Source of the DNA: Gallionella sp.
GTDB taxonomy: Bacteria; Pseudomonadota; Gammaproteobacteria; Burkholderiales; Gallionellaceae
Assembly: GCA_028714895.1 (NCBI GenBank)
Contig: JAQTLM010000002.1
Span: 1 to 64,000, forward strand
Direction: 5' to 3'
DNA: 64,000 bases
How positions within the stretch are numbered: the stretch's first letter is position 1; each line of letters opens with the position of its first letter. Position numbers and translations under genes: made by a program. Shown one piece after another: positions 27,492 through 36,561 of the stretch. A model generated the notes under the pieces. The model did no database searches, was not told the DNA's origin, and saw only the letters and a list, made by a program, of their open reading frames with translations.

Positions 27492-28862
27492 ATGAATTCC
27501 CCGGTATCTTCTAACCCGCGTTTCTCCCATTCCGCCGATGCGTTACGCAACATCGCCCAGGACATGCTGGACTATGCCAAACAGCGCGGCGCGTCAGCCG
27601 CCGCCGCCGAAGTTTCAACAGGTTTTGGCCAAGCCGTCACGGTGCGCCAGGGCGAGGTGGAAACCATCGAATATAACCGCGATAAAGGCCTGGGCATCAC
27701 TGTCTATATCGGCCAGAAGCGCGGCAATGCCAGCTCTTCGGATTTTTCGCCGCAGGCGGTGCGCGACACGGTGGATGCGGCATTATCGATTGCCAGCTAC
27801 ACCGCAATAGACGACTGTTCGGGATTGCCCGATGCGGACATGCTGGCGCGCGACTGCCCCGATCTGGACTTGTACCACCCGTGGGATTTGCCGGTGGATG
27901 ATGCGATCGAGCTGGCCAAACGGTGCGAACAGGCCGCGCTGGATGCCGATAAACGCATCAGCAACTCGGAAGGCGCGACGGTGAATGTGCATGAGGCGCA
28001 GTTTGTGCATGCCAACAGCCTCGGCTTTATCGGCGGCTACCCTACTTCGCGCCACAGCCTTAGCTGCGCGGTGATCGCCGGCAAGGACGACGCGATGGAG
28101 CGTGATTACTGGTACAGCGTGGCGCGCGATGCCAGGGATTTGCTGGATGTGCAGCAGCTCGGGCGGATTGCGGCGGAACGCACGGTGCGCCGCCTGAACG
28201 CGCGCCAGATCGATACCATGCAGGTGCCGGTGTTGTTCGAGGCGCCGATCGCATCGAGCCTGCTGGGCAGTTTCGTCGGCGCGGTGAGCGGCGGCAGCCT
28301 GTACCGCAAATCATCGTTCCTGCTCGATCAGCTGGGCAAACCGGTTTTTGCGCCGCACATCAACATTGAAGACATCCCGGACATTCGCAAAGGGCTGGCC
28401 TCGAGCCCGTTCGATGACGAGGGCGTGCGGGTGCAACGCCGCGCGATTGTCGAGCACGGCGTGCTGAGCGGTTATTTCCTCGGCAGTTATTCGGCGCGCA
28501 AGCTGGGGATGCGCACTACCGGCAATTCGGGCGGCAATCACAACCTGATCCTGAAAGCGTCGGGGGATCAATCAGGAGAACTCGATTTTGCCGGGCTGCT
28601 GAAAACCATGTCGCGCGGACTGCTGGTCACTGAATTGCTGGGTAGCGGCGTCAATGCGGTGACCGGCGATTATTCGCGCGGCGCGGCAGGATTCTGGGTG
28701 GAGCACGGCGAGATCCAGTATCCGGTGCAGGAAATCACCATCGCCGGGAACCTGAAAGACATGTACCGCAACATCGTTGCGGTCGGCAACGACATCCTGG
28801 TGCAAGGCTCGCGGCAGTGCGGGTCGATTCTGGTGGAAGGCATGACCGTGGCGGGGCGATAG
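27492..28862 (+). CDS. pmbA: Metalloprotease PmbA/TldE
   Basis: 456 residues from ATG 27492 (E. coli 450); an upstream TTG at 27486 would add two. TldD/PmbA proteases degrade unfolded peptides such as CcdA and process microcins; PmbA is the non-catalytic partner of TldD. Family features: QRGASAAAAEVSTGFGQAVTVRQGEVETIEYNRDKGLGI, NSLGFIGGYPTSRHS, and the C-terminal GDYSRGAAGFWVEHGEIQYPVQEITIAGNL. TldD is not in the window. Confidence 0.95.
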   Translation: MNSPVSSNPRFSHSADALRNIAQDMLDYAKQRGASAAAAEVSTGFGQAVTVRQGEVETIEYNRDKGLGITVYIGQKRGNASSSDFSPQAVRDTVDAALSIASYTAIDDCSGLPDADMLARDCPDLDLYHPWDLPVDDAIELAKRCEQAALDADKRISNSEGATVNVHEAQFVHANSLGFIGGYPTSRHSLSCAVIAGKDDAMERDYWYSVARDARDLLDVQQLGRIAAERTVRRLNARQIDTMQVPVLFEAPIASSLLGSFVGAVSGGSLYRKSSFLLDQLGKPVFAPHINIEDIPDIRKGLASSPFDDEGVRVQRRAIVEHGVLSGYFLGSYSARKLGMRTTGNSGGNHNLILKASGDQSGELDFAGLLKTMSRGLLVTELLGSGVNAVTGDYSRGAAGFWVEHGEIQYPVQEITIAGNLKDMYRNIVAVGNDILVQGSRQCGSILVEGMTVAGR

Positions 28863-28925
28863 GGTGCAACGCCCCTGATTTATTGCCGCGCACAAGAGGC
28901 GCTATACCCGAAACAAAACCGGCGT

Positions 28926-28984
28926 GTAGCGTGCGCTGTACGCACGGCAACACACCCCAAAACCGTGCGCACAGCGCACGCTAC
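28926..28984. repeat. Inverted repeat, GTAGCGTGCGC family
   Basis: Left arm 28926-28947, right arm 28963-28984, one mismatch, 15-nt loop. Between pmbA and glyA. Confidence 0.88.
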
Positions 28985-29102
28985 CGATAGCATGACCAAC
29001 ACTTTCAAATGCCCCGGATCAGCATTGCCCCTATAGCGTACCCCTGCAACATGGTAAAATCCGCGCCTTTCCCGCTTTCATTATTTATTAGGAATAATTG
29101 CC

Positions 29103-30350
29103 ATGTTCTCCAGCAAAAACACCATTGCCCAGACCGATCCGGAGTTGTGGGTAGCGATCCAGAACGAAAACCGCCGCCAGGAAGATCACATCGAACTGAT
29201 CGCCTCGGAAAATTACGCCAGCCCGGCGGTGATGGAAGCGCAGGGCAGCAAGCTGACCAATAAATACGCCGAGGGCTATCCCGGCAAGCGCTATTACGGC
29301 GGCTGCGAATATGTGGACGTGGCCGAGCAGCTGGCCATCGACCGCGTGAAAGCGCTGTTCGGCGCGGAATACGCCAACGTGCAGCCGAATTCCGGTTCGC
29401 AGGCAAACCAGGCGGTGTACATGTCGGTGCTGAAACCCGGCGACACTATCCTCGGACTGTCGCTGGCGCATGGCGGGCATTTGACGCACGGCGCGTCGGT
29501 CAATGCCAGCGGCAAGCTGTATAACGCCATCCAGTACGGCCTGGATAAAAATGAAGAAATCGATTACGACCAGGTGCAGGCATTGGCAACGGCGCATAAG
29601 CCGAAGATGATCGTGGCGGGCGCGTCGGCCTATTCGCTGGTGATCGACTGGAAACGTTTTCGTGAAATTGCCGACAGCGTCGGCGCGTATCTGTTCGTGG
29701 ACATGGCGCATTACGCCGGCCTGATCGCGGCGGGCGTGTACCCGAGCCCGGTTGGCATTGCGGATTTCGTCACCAGCACCACCCACAAGACCCTGCGCGG
29801 CCCGCGCGGCGGCATTATTCTCGCCAAGGCGGAATATGAAAAAGTGCTGAATTCGGCGATTTTCCCCGGCATTCAGGGCGGCCCGCTGATGCATGTGATC
29901 GCCGCCAAGGCGGTGGCGTTCAAGGAAGCGGCCAGCAAGGAATTCAAGGAATACCAGAAACAGGTGGTGGACAATGCGCGCGTGATGACCAAGGTGCTGC
30001 AGGAACGCGGCCTGCGCATCGTGTCCGGGCGCACCGACAGCCATTTGTTCCTGGTGGATTTGCAGGCCAAAAACATCACCGGCAAGGATGCCGAAACCGC
30101 GCTGGGGTGTGCGCATATCACGGTGAACAAAAATTCCATCCCCAATGACCCGCAAAAACCGTTCGTGACCAGCGGCATCCGTATCGGCAGCCCGGCGATG
30201 ACCACGCGCGGTTTCAAGGAACTGGAGGCGGAGAAACTGGCGCACCTGATTGCCGATGTGCTGGACGCGCCGGAAGACGACGCGGTCATCGCGCGCGTGG
30301 TAGGCGAAGTGAAGCTGCTGTGCGACAAGTTTCCGGTGTATGGTGCCTAA
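29103..30350 (+). CDS. glyA: Serine hydroxymethyltransferase
   Basis: 415 residues (E. coli 417). Serine + tetrahydrofolate <-> glycine + 5,10-methylene-THF, PLP-dependent. The PLP lysine is in [15 protein letters not shown]; the start [15 protein letters not shown] and [13 protein letters not shown] are standard. Shine-Dalgarno AGGAA. It supplies one-carbon units for the riboflavin and nucleotide pathways nearby. Confidence 0.98.
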   Translation: MFSSKNTIAQTDPELWVAIQNENRRQEDHIELIASENYASPAVMEAQGSKLTNKYAEGYPGKRYYGGCEYVDVAEQLAIDRVKALFGAEYANVQPNSGSQANQAVYMSVLKPGDTILGLSLAHGGHLTHGASVNASGKLYNAIQYGLDKNEEIDYDQVQALATAHKPKMIVAGASAYSLVIDWKRFREIADSVGAYLFVDMAHYAGLIAAGVYPSPVGIADFVTSTTHKTLRGPRGGIILAKAEYEKVLNSAIFPGIQGGPLMHVIAAKAVAFKEAASKEFKEYQKQVVDNARVMTKVLQERGLRIVSGRTDSHLFLVDLQAKNITGKDAETALGCAHITVNKNSIPNDPQKPFVTSGIRIGSPAMTTRGFKELEAEKLAHLIADVLDAPEDDAVIARVVGEVKLLCDKFPVYGA

Positions 30351-30353
30351 GAG

Positions 30354-30452
30354 CAGGATCGAGGAGCGAGGATTGAGGAGCGAGCTAAAACCAGCTCTCA
30401 GCTCCGCAATCTTCGCTTTTGTTCAATCCTCAATCCCCGCTCCTCGATCCTG
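30354..30452. repeat. Long inverted repeat abutting the nrdR start codon
   Basis: Arms 30354-30379 and 30427-30452, 25 of 26 bp paired, 47-nt loop. The right arm ends on the base before the nrdR ATG and replaces any Shine-Dalgarno. The arms read CAGGATCGAGGAGCG and complement, a small repeat type seen in many environmental genomes. Confidence 0.9.
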
Positions 30453-30932
30453 ATGAAATGCCCCTTCTGCAAAGGCGAAAACACCCAAGTGGTGGATACC
30501 CGCGAAAGCGAGGAGGGCGACAGCATCCGCCGCCGCCGCCGCTGCCAGTCGTGCGACAAGCGTTTCACCACTTACGAGACGGTGGAGTTGCGCATGCCGC
30601 AGGTGGTCAAGCAGAACGGGATGCGCAGCGAATTCGACGCGGCAAAGCTGCGTACCAGTTTCAGCCGCGCATTGCACAAACGCCCGGTGCCGACCGAACT
30701 GGTGGATGCGGCGATCGATCATGTGACTCAAAAGGTTTTCGCCTTGGGCGAGCGCGAAGTCGGTTCGCGCCAGATCGGCGAGATGGTGATGAAGGAATTG
30801 CTGAAGCTCGACAAGGTCGCCTACATCCGCTTTGCTTCGGTGTACAAGAGTTTTCAGGATGTCGGCGATTTCGCCGAAGCGGTCGAGGCGGTGCGCAAGT
30901 CGCCGGCGCGCAGGGCGAAGCGGACAATTTAG
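30453..30932 (+). CDS. nrdR: Transcriptional repressor NrdR
   Basis: 159 residues (E. coli 149). N-terminal zinc ribbon CPFC...CQSC (C3, C6, C31, C34) and an ATP-cone ([24 protein letters not shown]). It represses ribonucleotide reductase genes in response to dATP/ATP. The start MKCPFC is invariant in the family, so the ATG at 30453 is secure even though it has no Shine-Dalgarno and directly follows a strong hairpin arm. ribD begins 1 nt after its stop. Confidence 0.97.
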   Translation: MKCPFCKGENTQVVDTRESEEGDSIRRRRRCQSCDKRFTTYETVELRMPQVVKQNGMRSEFDAAKLRTSFSRALHKRPVPTELVDAAIDHVTQKVFALGEREVGSRQIGEMVMKELLKLDKVAYIRFASVYKSFQDVGDFAEAVEAVRKSPARRAKRTI

Positions 30933-30933
30933 C

Positions 30934-32073
30934 ATGTTCTCCGCGCAAGACAGCGTATGGATGGCGCAGGCATTGCGGCTGGCGGAGCGCGGTTTGTATG
31001 GCACCAGCCCGAATCCGCACGTCGGCTGCGTGCTGGTGCGGGCTGGCGATGTCGTCGGTACGGGCTGGCATCGGTGCGCCGGCGAGCCGCATGCCGAAGT
31101 TCATGCGCTGCGCGAAGCGGATGAAGCAGCGCGCGGTGCGACGGCTTATGTCACGCTGGAGCCATGCAGCCATCATGGCCGCACGCCGCCCTGCGCCGAG
31201 GCGTTGATCGAGGCGGGTGTGGCGCGCGTGGTGGTTGCGGTGCAAGACCCGAATCCGCAGGTGGCCGGGGAAGGCATCGCGCGGTTGCGCGCGGCAGGCA
31301 TCATGGTCGAAAGCGGGCTGATGGAAACGGAAGCGCGCGAATTGAATGTCGGGTTCTTTGCGCGCATGACGCGCGGCATGCCCTGGGTAAGAAGCAAGAT
31401 CGCGATGAGCCTGGATGGGCGCACCGCGCTGGGCAACGGCAAGAGCCAGTGGATCACCGGCGATGCGGCCAGGCAGGACGTGCAGCGCTGGCGCGCACGC
31501 TCCTGCGCAGTGCTGACCGGGATCAATACGGTGTTGGCGGACGATGCGCGGTTGAATGTGCGCGGGATTGATGCGCCGCGCCAACCGCTGCGGGTGGTGT
31601 TGGACAGCCAGTTGCGCATTCCGCTTGAAGCGCGCGTGTTGTACGACGGCGGCAATACGCTGATTTATACCGCATTGCGCAATGAGCGGAAGACGGCCCT
31701 GTTGCAGTATTTGGGCGCGACGGTGGCGATGATGCCGGACGGCAAGGGGCAGGTGGATTTGCCGGCCATCCTGCGCGACCTCGCGCAACGCGGCTGCAAC
31801 GAGATACTGGTGGAAGCGGGCCGCACCCTGAATGGCGCATTGTTGCACGCCGGGTTGGTGGATGAATTACTGCTGTACGTCGCGCCGCAATTGCTCGGTG
31901 ATGCGGCGCGCGGCATGGCGCAATTGGGCGAGCTGACCAGTCTGGAACAGCGTGTCGGCCTCAAGTGGCAGGATGTGCGCCAAGTCGGCGAAGACCTGCG
32001 CATTTTGGCAAAAGTAGAAAAGGCAAACCCCCCTCAATCCCCCCTTGTCAGGGGGGAAGCACTCCTCCCCTGA
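30934..32073 (+). CDS. ribD: Riboflavin biosynthesis deaminase/reductase RibD
   Basis: 379 residues from ATG 30934. N-terminal deaminase with zinc motif HAEVHAL and PCSHHGRTPPC; C-terminal reductase with RSKIAMSLDGRTALGNGKSQWITG. It converts the pyrimidine product of GTP cyclohydrolase II by deamination and NADPH reduction. The last 15 or so residues (PPQSPLVRGEALLP) and the stop codon lie in the palindromic repeat at 32041-32080, so the native C-terminus has been replaced or extended. Confidence 0.95.
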   Translation: MFSAQDSVWMAQALRLAERGLYGTSPNPHVGCVLVRAGDVVGTGWHRCAGEPHAEVHALREADEAARGATAYVTLEPCSHHGRTPPCAEALIEAGVARVVVAVQDPNPQVAGEGIARLRAAGIMVESGLMETEARELNVGFFARMTRGMPWVRSKIAMSLDGRTALGNGKSQWITGDAARQDVQRWRARSCAVLTGINTVLADDARLNVRGIDAPRQPLRVVLDSQLRIPLEARVLYDGGNTLIYTALRNERKTALLQYLGATVAMMPDGKGQVDLPAILRDLAQRGCNEILVEAGRTLNGALLHAGLVDELLLYVAPQLLGDAARGMAQLGELTSLEQRVGLKWQDVRQVGEDLRILAKVEKANPPQSPLVRGEALLP

Positions 32074-32080
32074 CAAGGGG
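32041..32080. repeat. Inverted repeat at the 3' end of ribD
   Basis: Perfect 14-bp arms CCCCTTGTCAGGGG (32041-32054) and complement (32067-32080). It supplies the stop codon of ribD. Confidence 0.85.
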
Positions 32081-32089
32081 AGGGCGGGA

Positions 32090-32149
32090 TAACCAGCGAC
32101 TTGGCTATTGTCTTTTGATAGCCTAGTCGAATGGCTAGTAGTTGCATCA
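32090..32149 (+). repeat. 60-bp palindromic element, copy C (ribD-ribE gap)
   Basis: Complete single unit, flanks GGCGGGA^GGGGTT. Stem CGACTTGGCTAT/ATAGCCTAGTCG. Confidence 0.92.
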
Positions 32150-32181
32150 GGGGTTTCGTGGAGCAACATTAAGGAGAATGA

Positions 32182-32886
32182 ATGTTTAGTGGAATCATTG
32201 CCGATGTCGGCATCATCACCCGCGCGGAAGACCGCGACGGCGGCTTGCGCCTGAGTGTCGCGACCGAAGTGCTGGGCATGGATGACGTGCAGATCGGCGA
32301 CAGCATCGCGGTGAACGGCGTGTGCCTCACCGTGGTGAAACTCGATGACGGCAGCCCCGATGATACGTTGGATACTCATCACGTTCAGGAGGGGCAGCCA
32401 AACGGCTGCTCCCGCAATCGGCTGGCTCCGCCAGTAACGTGTCGCAGCCGCACCTTCACCGTGGATGTGTCGCGCGAGACATTGAATTGCACCGCAGGGC
32501 TGGAGCGGCAGGGCGGCCATGTCAATCTGGAGAAGGCGCTGCGCCTGTCGGACCGGCTGGGCGGGCATCTGGTCAGCGGCCATGTGGACGGCGTGGGCGA
32601 GGTCGTCGCGTTCAACGACATCGGCGAAAGCTGGCGGCTAGTGGTGCGCGCGCCGCACGCGCTGGCGAAATACATCGCGACCAAGGGTTCCATCACCATC
32701 AACGGCGTGAGTCTCACAGTGAACCATGTCGCGGGTTCGGAGTTCGACGTGAACCTGATCCCGCATACGCTGGATGTGACCACGCTGAATGAATTGAAGG
32801 CGGGTGCGAAAGTGAATCTGGAAATCGACCTGATTGCGCGCTATGTTGAGCGCATGATGCAGGGCGAGAAAGAAGAATCGAAATGA
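32182..32886 (+). CDS. ribE: Riboflavin synthase alpha subunit with an in-frame repeat insertion
   Basis: 234 residues; the family is usually 200-215. Two lumazine-binding repeats: MFSGIIADVGII...GDSIAVNGVCLTVV and NLEKALRLSDRLGGHLVSGHVDGVG...ITINGVSLTVN. It dismutates two 6,7-dimethyl-8-ribityllumazines to riboflavin. Residues about 58-90 (between KLDDG and RTFTVDVS) are foreign: they come from the palindromic repeat around 32376-32445. The following ribBA overlaps by 4 nt. Confidence 0.95.
   Translation: MFSGIIADVGIITRAEDRDGGLRLSVATEVLGMDDVQIGDSIAVNGVCLTVVKLDDGSPDDTLDTHHVQEGQPNGCSRNRLAPPVTCRSRTFTVDVSRETLNCTAGLERQGGHVNLEKALRLSDRLGGHLVSGHVDGVGEVVAFNDIGESWRLVVRAPHALAKYIATKGSITINGVSLTVNHVAGSEFDVNLIPHTLDVTTLNELKAGAKVNLEIDLIARYVERMMQGEKEESK
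32408..32445. repeat. Second palindromic family, copy in ribE
   Basis: 38-bp core shared (34/38) with 25005-25042. The inserted stretch around it extends to about 32355 and gives ribE about 33 extra residues. Confidence 0.78.
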
Positions 32887-33974
32887 CTGACATAGCACCG
32901 ATACAAGACATCATCGCGGAGATACGCGCCGGGCGCATGGTCGTGCTGGTGGACGAGGAAGACCGCGAAAACGAAGGCGATCTGGTGTTCGCCGCCGAAT
33001 TTGTCACGCCGGAGAAGGTCAACTTCATGGCCAAACACGGCCGCGGCCTGATTTGCCTGACGCTGACCGAGGCGCATTGCAAACAGATCGATTTGCCGCT
33101 GATGGTGCGCGAAAACGGTTCGCCGCTCGGCACCAATTTCACCCTGTCCATCGAGGCGGCATCGGGCGTGACCACCGGCATTTCGACGGCCGACCGCGCG
33201 CGCACCATCCAGGCGGCGGCTAATCGGAACGCGCGGCCTTCCGACATCGTGCAACCCGGCCATATCTTCCCGCTGATGGCGCAGAACGGCGGGGTGCTGG
33301 TGCGCGCCGGACACACCGAGGCGGGCTGCGACCTGGCGCAACTGGCCGGGCTGATGCCGGCAGCGGTGATCTGTGAAATCCTCAAGGATGACGGCGAGAT
33401 GGCGCGATTGCCTGACCTGATCGAGTTTGCCAAGCAGCACCAGCTCAAGATCGGCACGATCGCCAGCCTGATCGAATACCGCAGCCATAACGAAAAGCTG
33501 GTCGAGCGCGTGGCGCAACGCAGCGTGCAGACGGCTTACGGCCCGTTCGATTTGATTACCTATGTGGACAAGACCACGCAGCGTGCCCAGCTGGCTCTGC
33601 TGAAGGGCGAGATTCGTCCCGATGTTGAAACCCTGGTGCGCGTGCATGAACCGCTGTCGGTAATGGATTTTCTGGAGCAAACCGACTATTCGCATTCCAC
33701 CAGCGTGCATGATGCGCTGAAAAAAATCAGCCAGTCCCCATGCGGCGTGCTGGTGTTGATGCACCATGGAGAAACTTCGCAGGATCTGCTGACGCGCGCC
33801 GCCGCAACAATGGAGACGCATCCGGTGTTGCGCTGGGACCCGCGCAGTTACGGCATCGGCGCACAAATATTGCGCGATCTCGGCGTGGGTAAGATGCGCC
33901 TGCTGGCCACGCCGCGCAAGCTGCCCAGCATGACCGGCTTTGGCCTGGAAGTGGTGGGATACGCATCGCATTAA
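32883..33974 (+). CDS. ribB: 3,4-dihydroxy-2-butanone 4-phosphate synthase with degenerate GTP cyclohydrolase II domain
   Basis: 363 residues. N-terminal DHBP synthase (residues 1-200): [16 protein letters not shown] acidic metal loop, [12 protein letters not shown]. It makes the four-carbon unit for RibH. The C-terminal half has the length of GTP cyclohydrolase II. The zinc site CHRVHSECLTGD...CDC is missing: at that place it reads [18 protein letters not shown], with no cysteine. That half is probably inactive in GTP cleavage, so a separate ribA must exist elsewhere. Similar RibB proteins with a non-canonical second domain are known in Proteobacteria. Confidence 0.94.
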   Translation: MTDIAPIQDIIAEIRAGRMVVLVDEEDRENEGDLVFAAEFVTPEKVNFMAKHGRGLICLTLTEAHCKQIDLPLMVRENGSPLGTNFTLSIEAASGVTTGISTADRARTIQAAANRNARPSDIVQPGHIFPLMAQNGGVLVRAGHTEAGCDLAQLAGLMPAAVICEILKDDGEMARLPDLIEFAKQHQLKIGTIASLIEYRSHNEKLVERVAQRSVQTAYGPFDLITYVDKTTQRAQLALLKGEIRPDVETLVRVHEPLSVMDFLEQTDYSHSTSVHDALKKISQSPCGVLVLMHHGETSQDLLTRAAATMETHPVLRWDPRSYGIGAQILRDLGVGKMRLLATPRKLPSMTGFGLEVVGYASH

Positions 33975-34032
33975 ACAAACGGATAAATTCTTTCTCCGTT
34001 TTGGAGGAAGGTTAAAAACAGAGAGCCTGAAT

Positions 34033-34485
34033 ATGAAAGAACTGGAAAAAAATCTCAACGGCAGCGGCCTGCGCATCGGCATCGTGCAAAGCCGTTTCAA
34101 TACCGAAGTATGCGAGGGCCTGCTCGGCGCGTGCCGCGCGCAACTGGCGCAACAGGGTGTCGCAGAGGACGATATTACGCTGGCCACGGTGCCGGGCGCG
34201 CTGGAGATTCCGCTGGCGCTGCTGTGTATGGCGGAAAGCGAGAAGTTTGACGCGCTGATTGCGCTGGGTGCGGTGATACGCGGCGATACCTATCATTTTG
34301 AGGTGGTGTCGAATGAGTCGGCGCGCTGCGTGAATGAAGTCCAATTGGCGTGCGGCGTACCGGTCGCCAATGCGATCCTCACCACCGATAACGACGAACA
34401 GGCGATCGCGCGCATGCATACCAAGGGCGGCGAAGCCGCGCTGGTAGCCATCGAGATGGCCAATCTGCTGCGGGATCTGGCATGA
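34033..34485 (+). CDS. ribH: 6,7-dimethyl-8-ribityllumazine synthase
   Basis: 150 residues from ATG 34033 (E. coli RibE 156). Motifs [38 protein letters not shown] (catalytic His) and [17 protein letters not shown]. It condenses the RibD product with the RibB product. A longer frame from 33940 overlaps ribB and is not conserved. It overlaps nusB by 4 nt. Confidence 0.97.
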   Translation: MKELEKNLNGSGLRIGIVQSRFNTEVCEGLLGACRAQLAQQGVAEDDITLATVPGALEIPLALLCMAESEKFDALIALGAVIRGDTYHFEVVSNESARCVNEVQLACGVPVANAILTTDNDEQAIARMHTKGGEAALVAIEMANLLRDLA

Positions 34486-34970
34486 GTAACACGGGCATGA
34501 ATAATCCGGCCGCTGACCATGAAGTAAAAAATGCGCCAAACAAAAGCCCGCGCCATCGCGCGCGCGAACTGGCGTTGCAAGGCGTTTATCAATGGCGTGT
34601 CACTGCGGGCGAGGAAGCGCAAATCGAAAAGCAAATCCGGGACGAGAAGAATCTGGGTCGCTACGACAAGGAGCTGTTCTCCAAGCTGCTGCGTGGCGCG
34701 TTGAGCCAGCATGCCGACATTGAGGCGCTGCTCGCGCCGCATCTCGACAGGCCGCTTGCCGAACTCAGCCCGGTGGAATTTTCCGTGCTGCTGCTGGGAG
34801 CGTTTGAATTATCGCAACACCTCGAAGTGCCCTACAAGGTCGTCATCAACGAAGCGGTTGAACTGGCCAAGACCTTTGGAGGCACCGACGGCCACAAATA
34901 CGTCAACGGCGTGCTGGACAAGCTGGCGCCGCAGGTTCGTGCGCCGGAATTTGCGGCGCGCAATAAGTAG
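34482..34970 (+). CDS. nusB: Transcription antitermination factor NusB
   Basis: 162 residues (E. coli 139), with an extra 20 or so at the N-terminus. Core [17 protein letters not shown] and [35 protein letters not shown]. NusB with S10 binds boxA RNA in rRNA leaders. Coupling to ribH is the usual order. Confidence 0.97.
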   Translation: MSNTGMNNPAADHEVKNAPNKSPRHRARELALQGVYQWRVTAGEEAQIEKQIRDEKNLGRYDKELFSKLLRGALSQHADIEALLAPHLDRPLAELSPVEFSVLLLGAFELSQHLEVPYKVVINEAVELAKTFGGTDGHKYVNGVLDKLAPQVRAPEFAARNK

Positions 34971-34979
34971 ACGTTGGTC

Positions 34980-35115
34980 GTAGGATGGGTTGAGCGCAGC
35001 GATACCCATCAATCTGTTAACATAAAATGATGGGTAGCTTTGCATAGCCATCTGACTAGGCGGTCCAAATACGACAGCCAAGTCATTGGTTATCGCTGCG
35101 CTCAACCCATCCTAC
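34980..35115. repeat. Large inverted repeat between nusB and thiL, itself interrupted
   Basis: Arms GTAGGATGGGTTGAGCGCAG... at 34980-35004 and 35091-35115 are perfect over 25 bp. The arms originally ran on to TACCCATCA, but the right arm is split by a 60-bp-family element at 35037-35092. Confidence 0.9.
35037..35092 (-). repeat. 60-bp palindromic element, copy G (diverged 3' end)
   Basis: Minus orientation. It starts TAACCAATGACTT after GCAGCGA; the 48-nt core is intact, and the last part diverges (56 nt in total). Removing it restores the right arm of the surrounding repeat. Confidence 0.75.
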
Positions 35116-35120
35116 AAACC

Positions 35121-36074
35121 ATGTCCGAATTCGACCTGATCCGGCGCCACTTTACCCGCCCTACGCCCAGCGCCTTGCTCGGGGTGGGCGATGATGCCGC
35201 GCTGCTGCAAGTGAGCGCGGGCAATGTGCTGGTGGTATCCAGCGACATGCTGGTATGCGGTACGCACTTCCTCCCCGATGCCGACCCGTTTTTGCTGGGC
35301 CACAAAACCCTCGCGGTGAACCTGTCCGACATGGCGGCGATGGGCGCCGCGCCGCGCTGGGCGGTGCTGGCCATTGCGTTGCCCGAGGCCGATGAAACAT
35401 GGCTGGCGCAATTCAGCGCGGGTTTCTTCGCACTGGCGCAGCAGCATGGCGTGGAGCTGGTAGGCGGCGACACCACGCGCGGGCCGCTCAATCTGTGCGT
35501 GACCATCTTCGGCGAAGTGCCTGCGCAACAGGCGCTGCGCCGCAGCGGCGCGCAGGTTGGCGATGAAATCTGGGTGTCCGGTTGCCTGGGCGATGCGGCG
35601 CTGGCGCTGGCGCATCTGCAGGGCCGCATCGCATTGTCTGCTGCCGAACTCGCCGCCTGCCTGCCGGCCCTGCATCGGCCGCAGCCTCGTGTGGCGTTGG
35701 GGTTGGCGTTGCGTGGCATCGCCAGCAGCGCAATCGATATTTCCGACGGCCTGCTCGCCGACCTCGGGCATATCCTGGATGCCTCGCAAGTGGGTGCGCA
35801 GCTTGATTTCGCGGCGCTGCCGGTTTCGCCAGTCTTGAATAACTATGTATCGCAGCCGCTGGCAAGACAATGCATCTTGTCCGGCGGCGATGATTACGAG
35901 TTGTGCTTTACCGTTTCTGCCGCGCGCCATGCGGAATTATCGGATATTGCCGTGCGGCTCAACCTGCCGCTGACCTGTATCGGGAAAATTGTTGCGGGGC
36001 GCGGCTGTATCGTGCACGATGCGTCGGGTAATCCACTCAACGTCGAGGCTTGCGGTTATGACCACTTCCGGTGA
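35121..36074 (+). CDS. thiL: Thiamine-monophosphate kinase
   Basis: 317 residues from ATG 35121 (E. coli 325). Motifs [11 protein letters not shown], the metal/ATP loop [33 protein letters not shown], and [12 protein letters not shown]. It phosphorylates TMP to TPP. An in-frame extension to 35040 lies wholly in repeats. It overlaps pgpA by 17 nt. Confidence 0.96.
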   Translation: MSEFDLIRRHFTRPTPSALLGVGDDAALLQVSAGNVLVVSSDMLVCGTHFLPDADPFLLGHKTLAVNLSDMAAMGAAPRWAVLAIALPEADETWLAQFSAGFFALAQQHGVELVGGDTTRGPLNLCVTIFGEVPAQQALRRSGAQVGDEIWVSGCLGDAALALAHLQGRIALSAAELAACLPALHRPQPRVALGLALRGIASSAIDISDGLLADLGHILDASQVGAQLDFAALPVSPVLNNYVSQPLARQCILSGGDDYELCFTVSAARHAELSDIAVRLNLPLTCIGKIVAGRGCIVHDASGNPLNVEACGYDHFR

Positions 36075-36561
36075 CTTGCTCGTCAAACCCAGCTTGCAGT
36101 TTGTGCTGAGCCATCCGGCGCATCTGTTGTCGTTTGGCTTCGGCAGCGGGCTGGCGCGCAAGGCGCCCGGCACGTTCGGCACGCTGGCCGCCTTCCCGAT
36201 GTACTGGTATCTCGCGCCGCGCCTATCGGACGCGATGTTTATGCTCATGCTGGCGGGCGCATTCGCCGTCGGCGTGTGGGCGTGCAACATCACCGGCAAA
36301 GTATTGGGCGTCGCCGATTACGGCGGCATCGTGTGGGACGAGATCGTTGCTTTCCTGCTGGTGCTGTTTTTCACCCCGCCCGGCTGGGATTGGGCGCTGC
36401 TGGCCTTTGCACTGTTCCGCCTTTTCGACATCGTCAAGCCGCAGCCGATCCGCTATTTTGATAGCAACTGGCACGGCGGGCTGGGCGTGATGTTCGATGA
36501 TCTGCTCGCCGCCGGTTATACCCTGCTGTGCCTCGCCGTAATCAAGAGTGTATTGCCATGA
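36058..36561 (+). CDS. pgpA: Phosphatidylglycerophosphatase A
   Basis: 167 residues from ATG 36058 (E. coli 172). Membrane protein with [18 protein letters not shown] at the start and [18 protein letters not shown] and [15 protein letters not shown] in the middle, all family marks. It dephosphorylates PGP to phosphatidylglycerol. thiL-pgpA is a conserved pair. It overlaps the nuclease start by 4 nt. Confidence 0.95.
   Translation: MTTSGDLLVKPSLQFVLSHPAHLLSFGFGSGLARKAPGTFGTLAAFPMYWYLAPRLSDAMFMLMLAGAFAVGVWACNITGKVLGVADYGGIVWDEIVAFLLVLFFTPPGWDWALLAFALFRLFDIVKPQPIRYFDSNWHGGLGVMFDDLLAAGYTLLCLAVIKSVLP

Noticed and set aside
35040..35120. N-terminal extension of ThiL
   Set aside because: Falls entirely in the repeat region; the family start MSEFDLIRR is at 35121.
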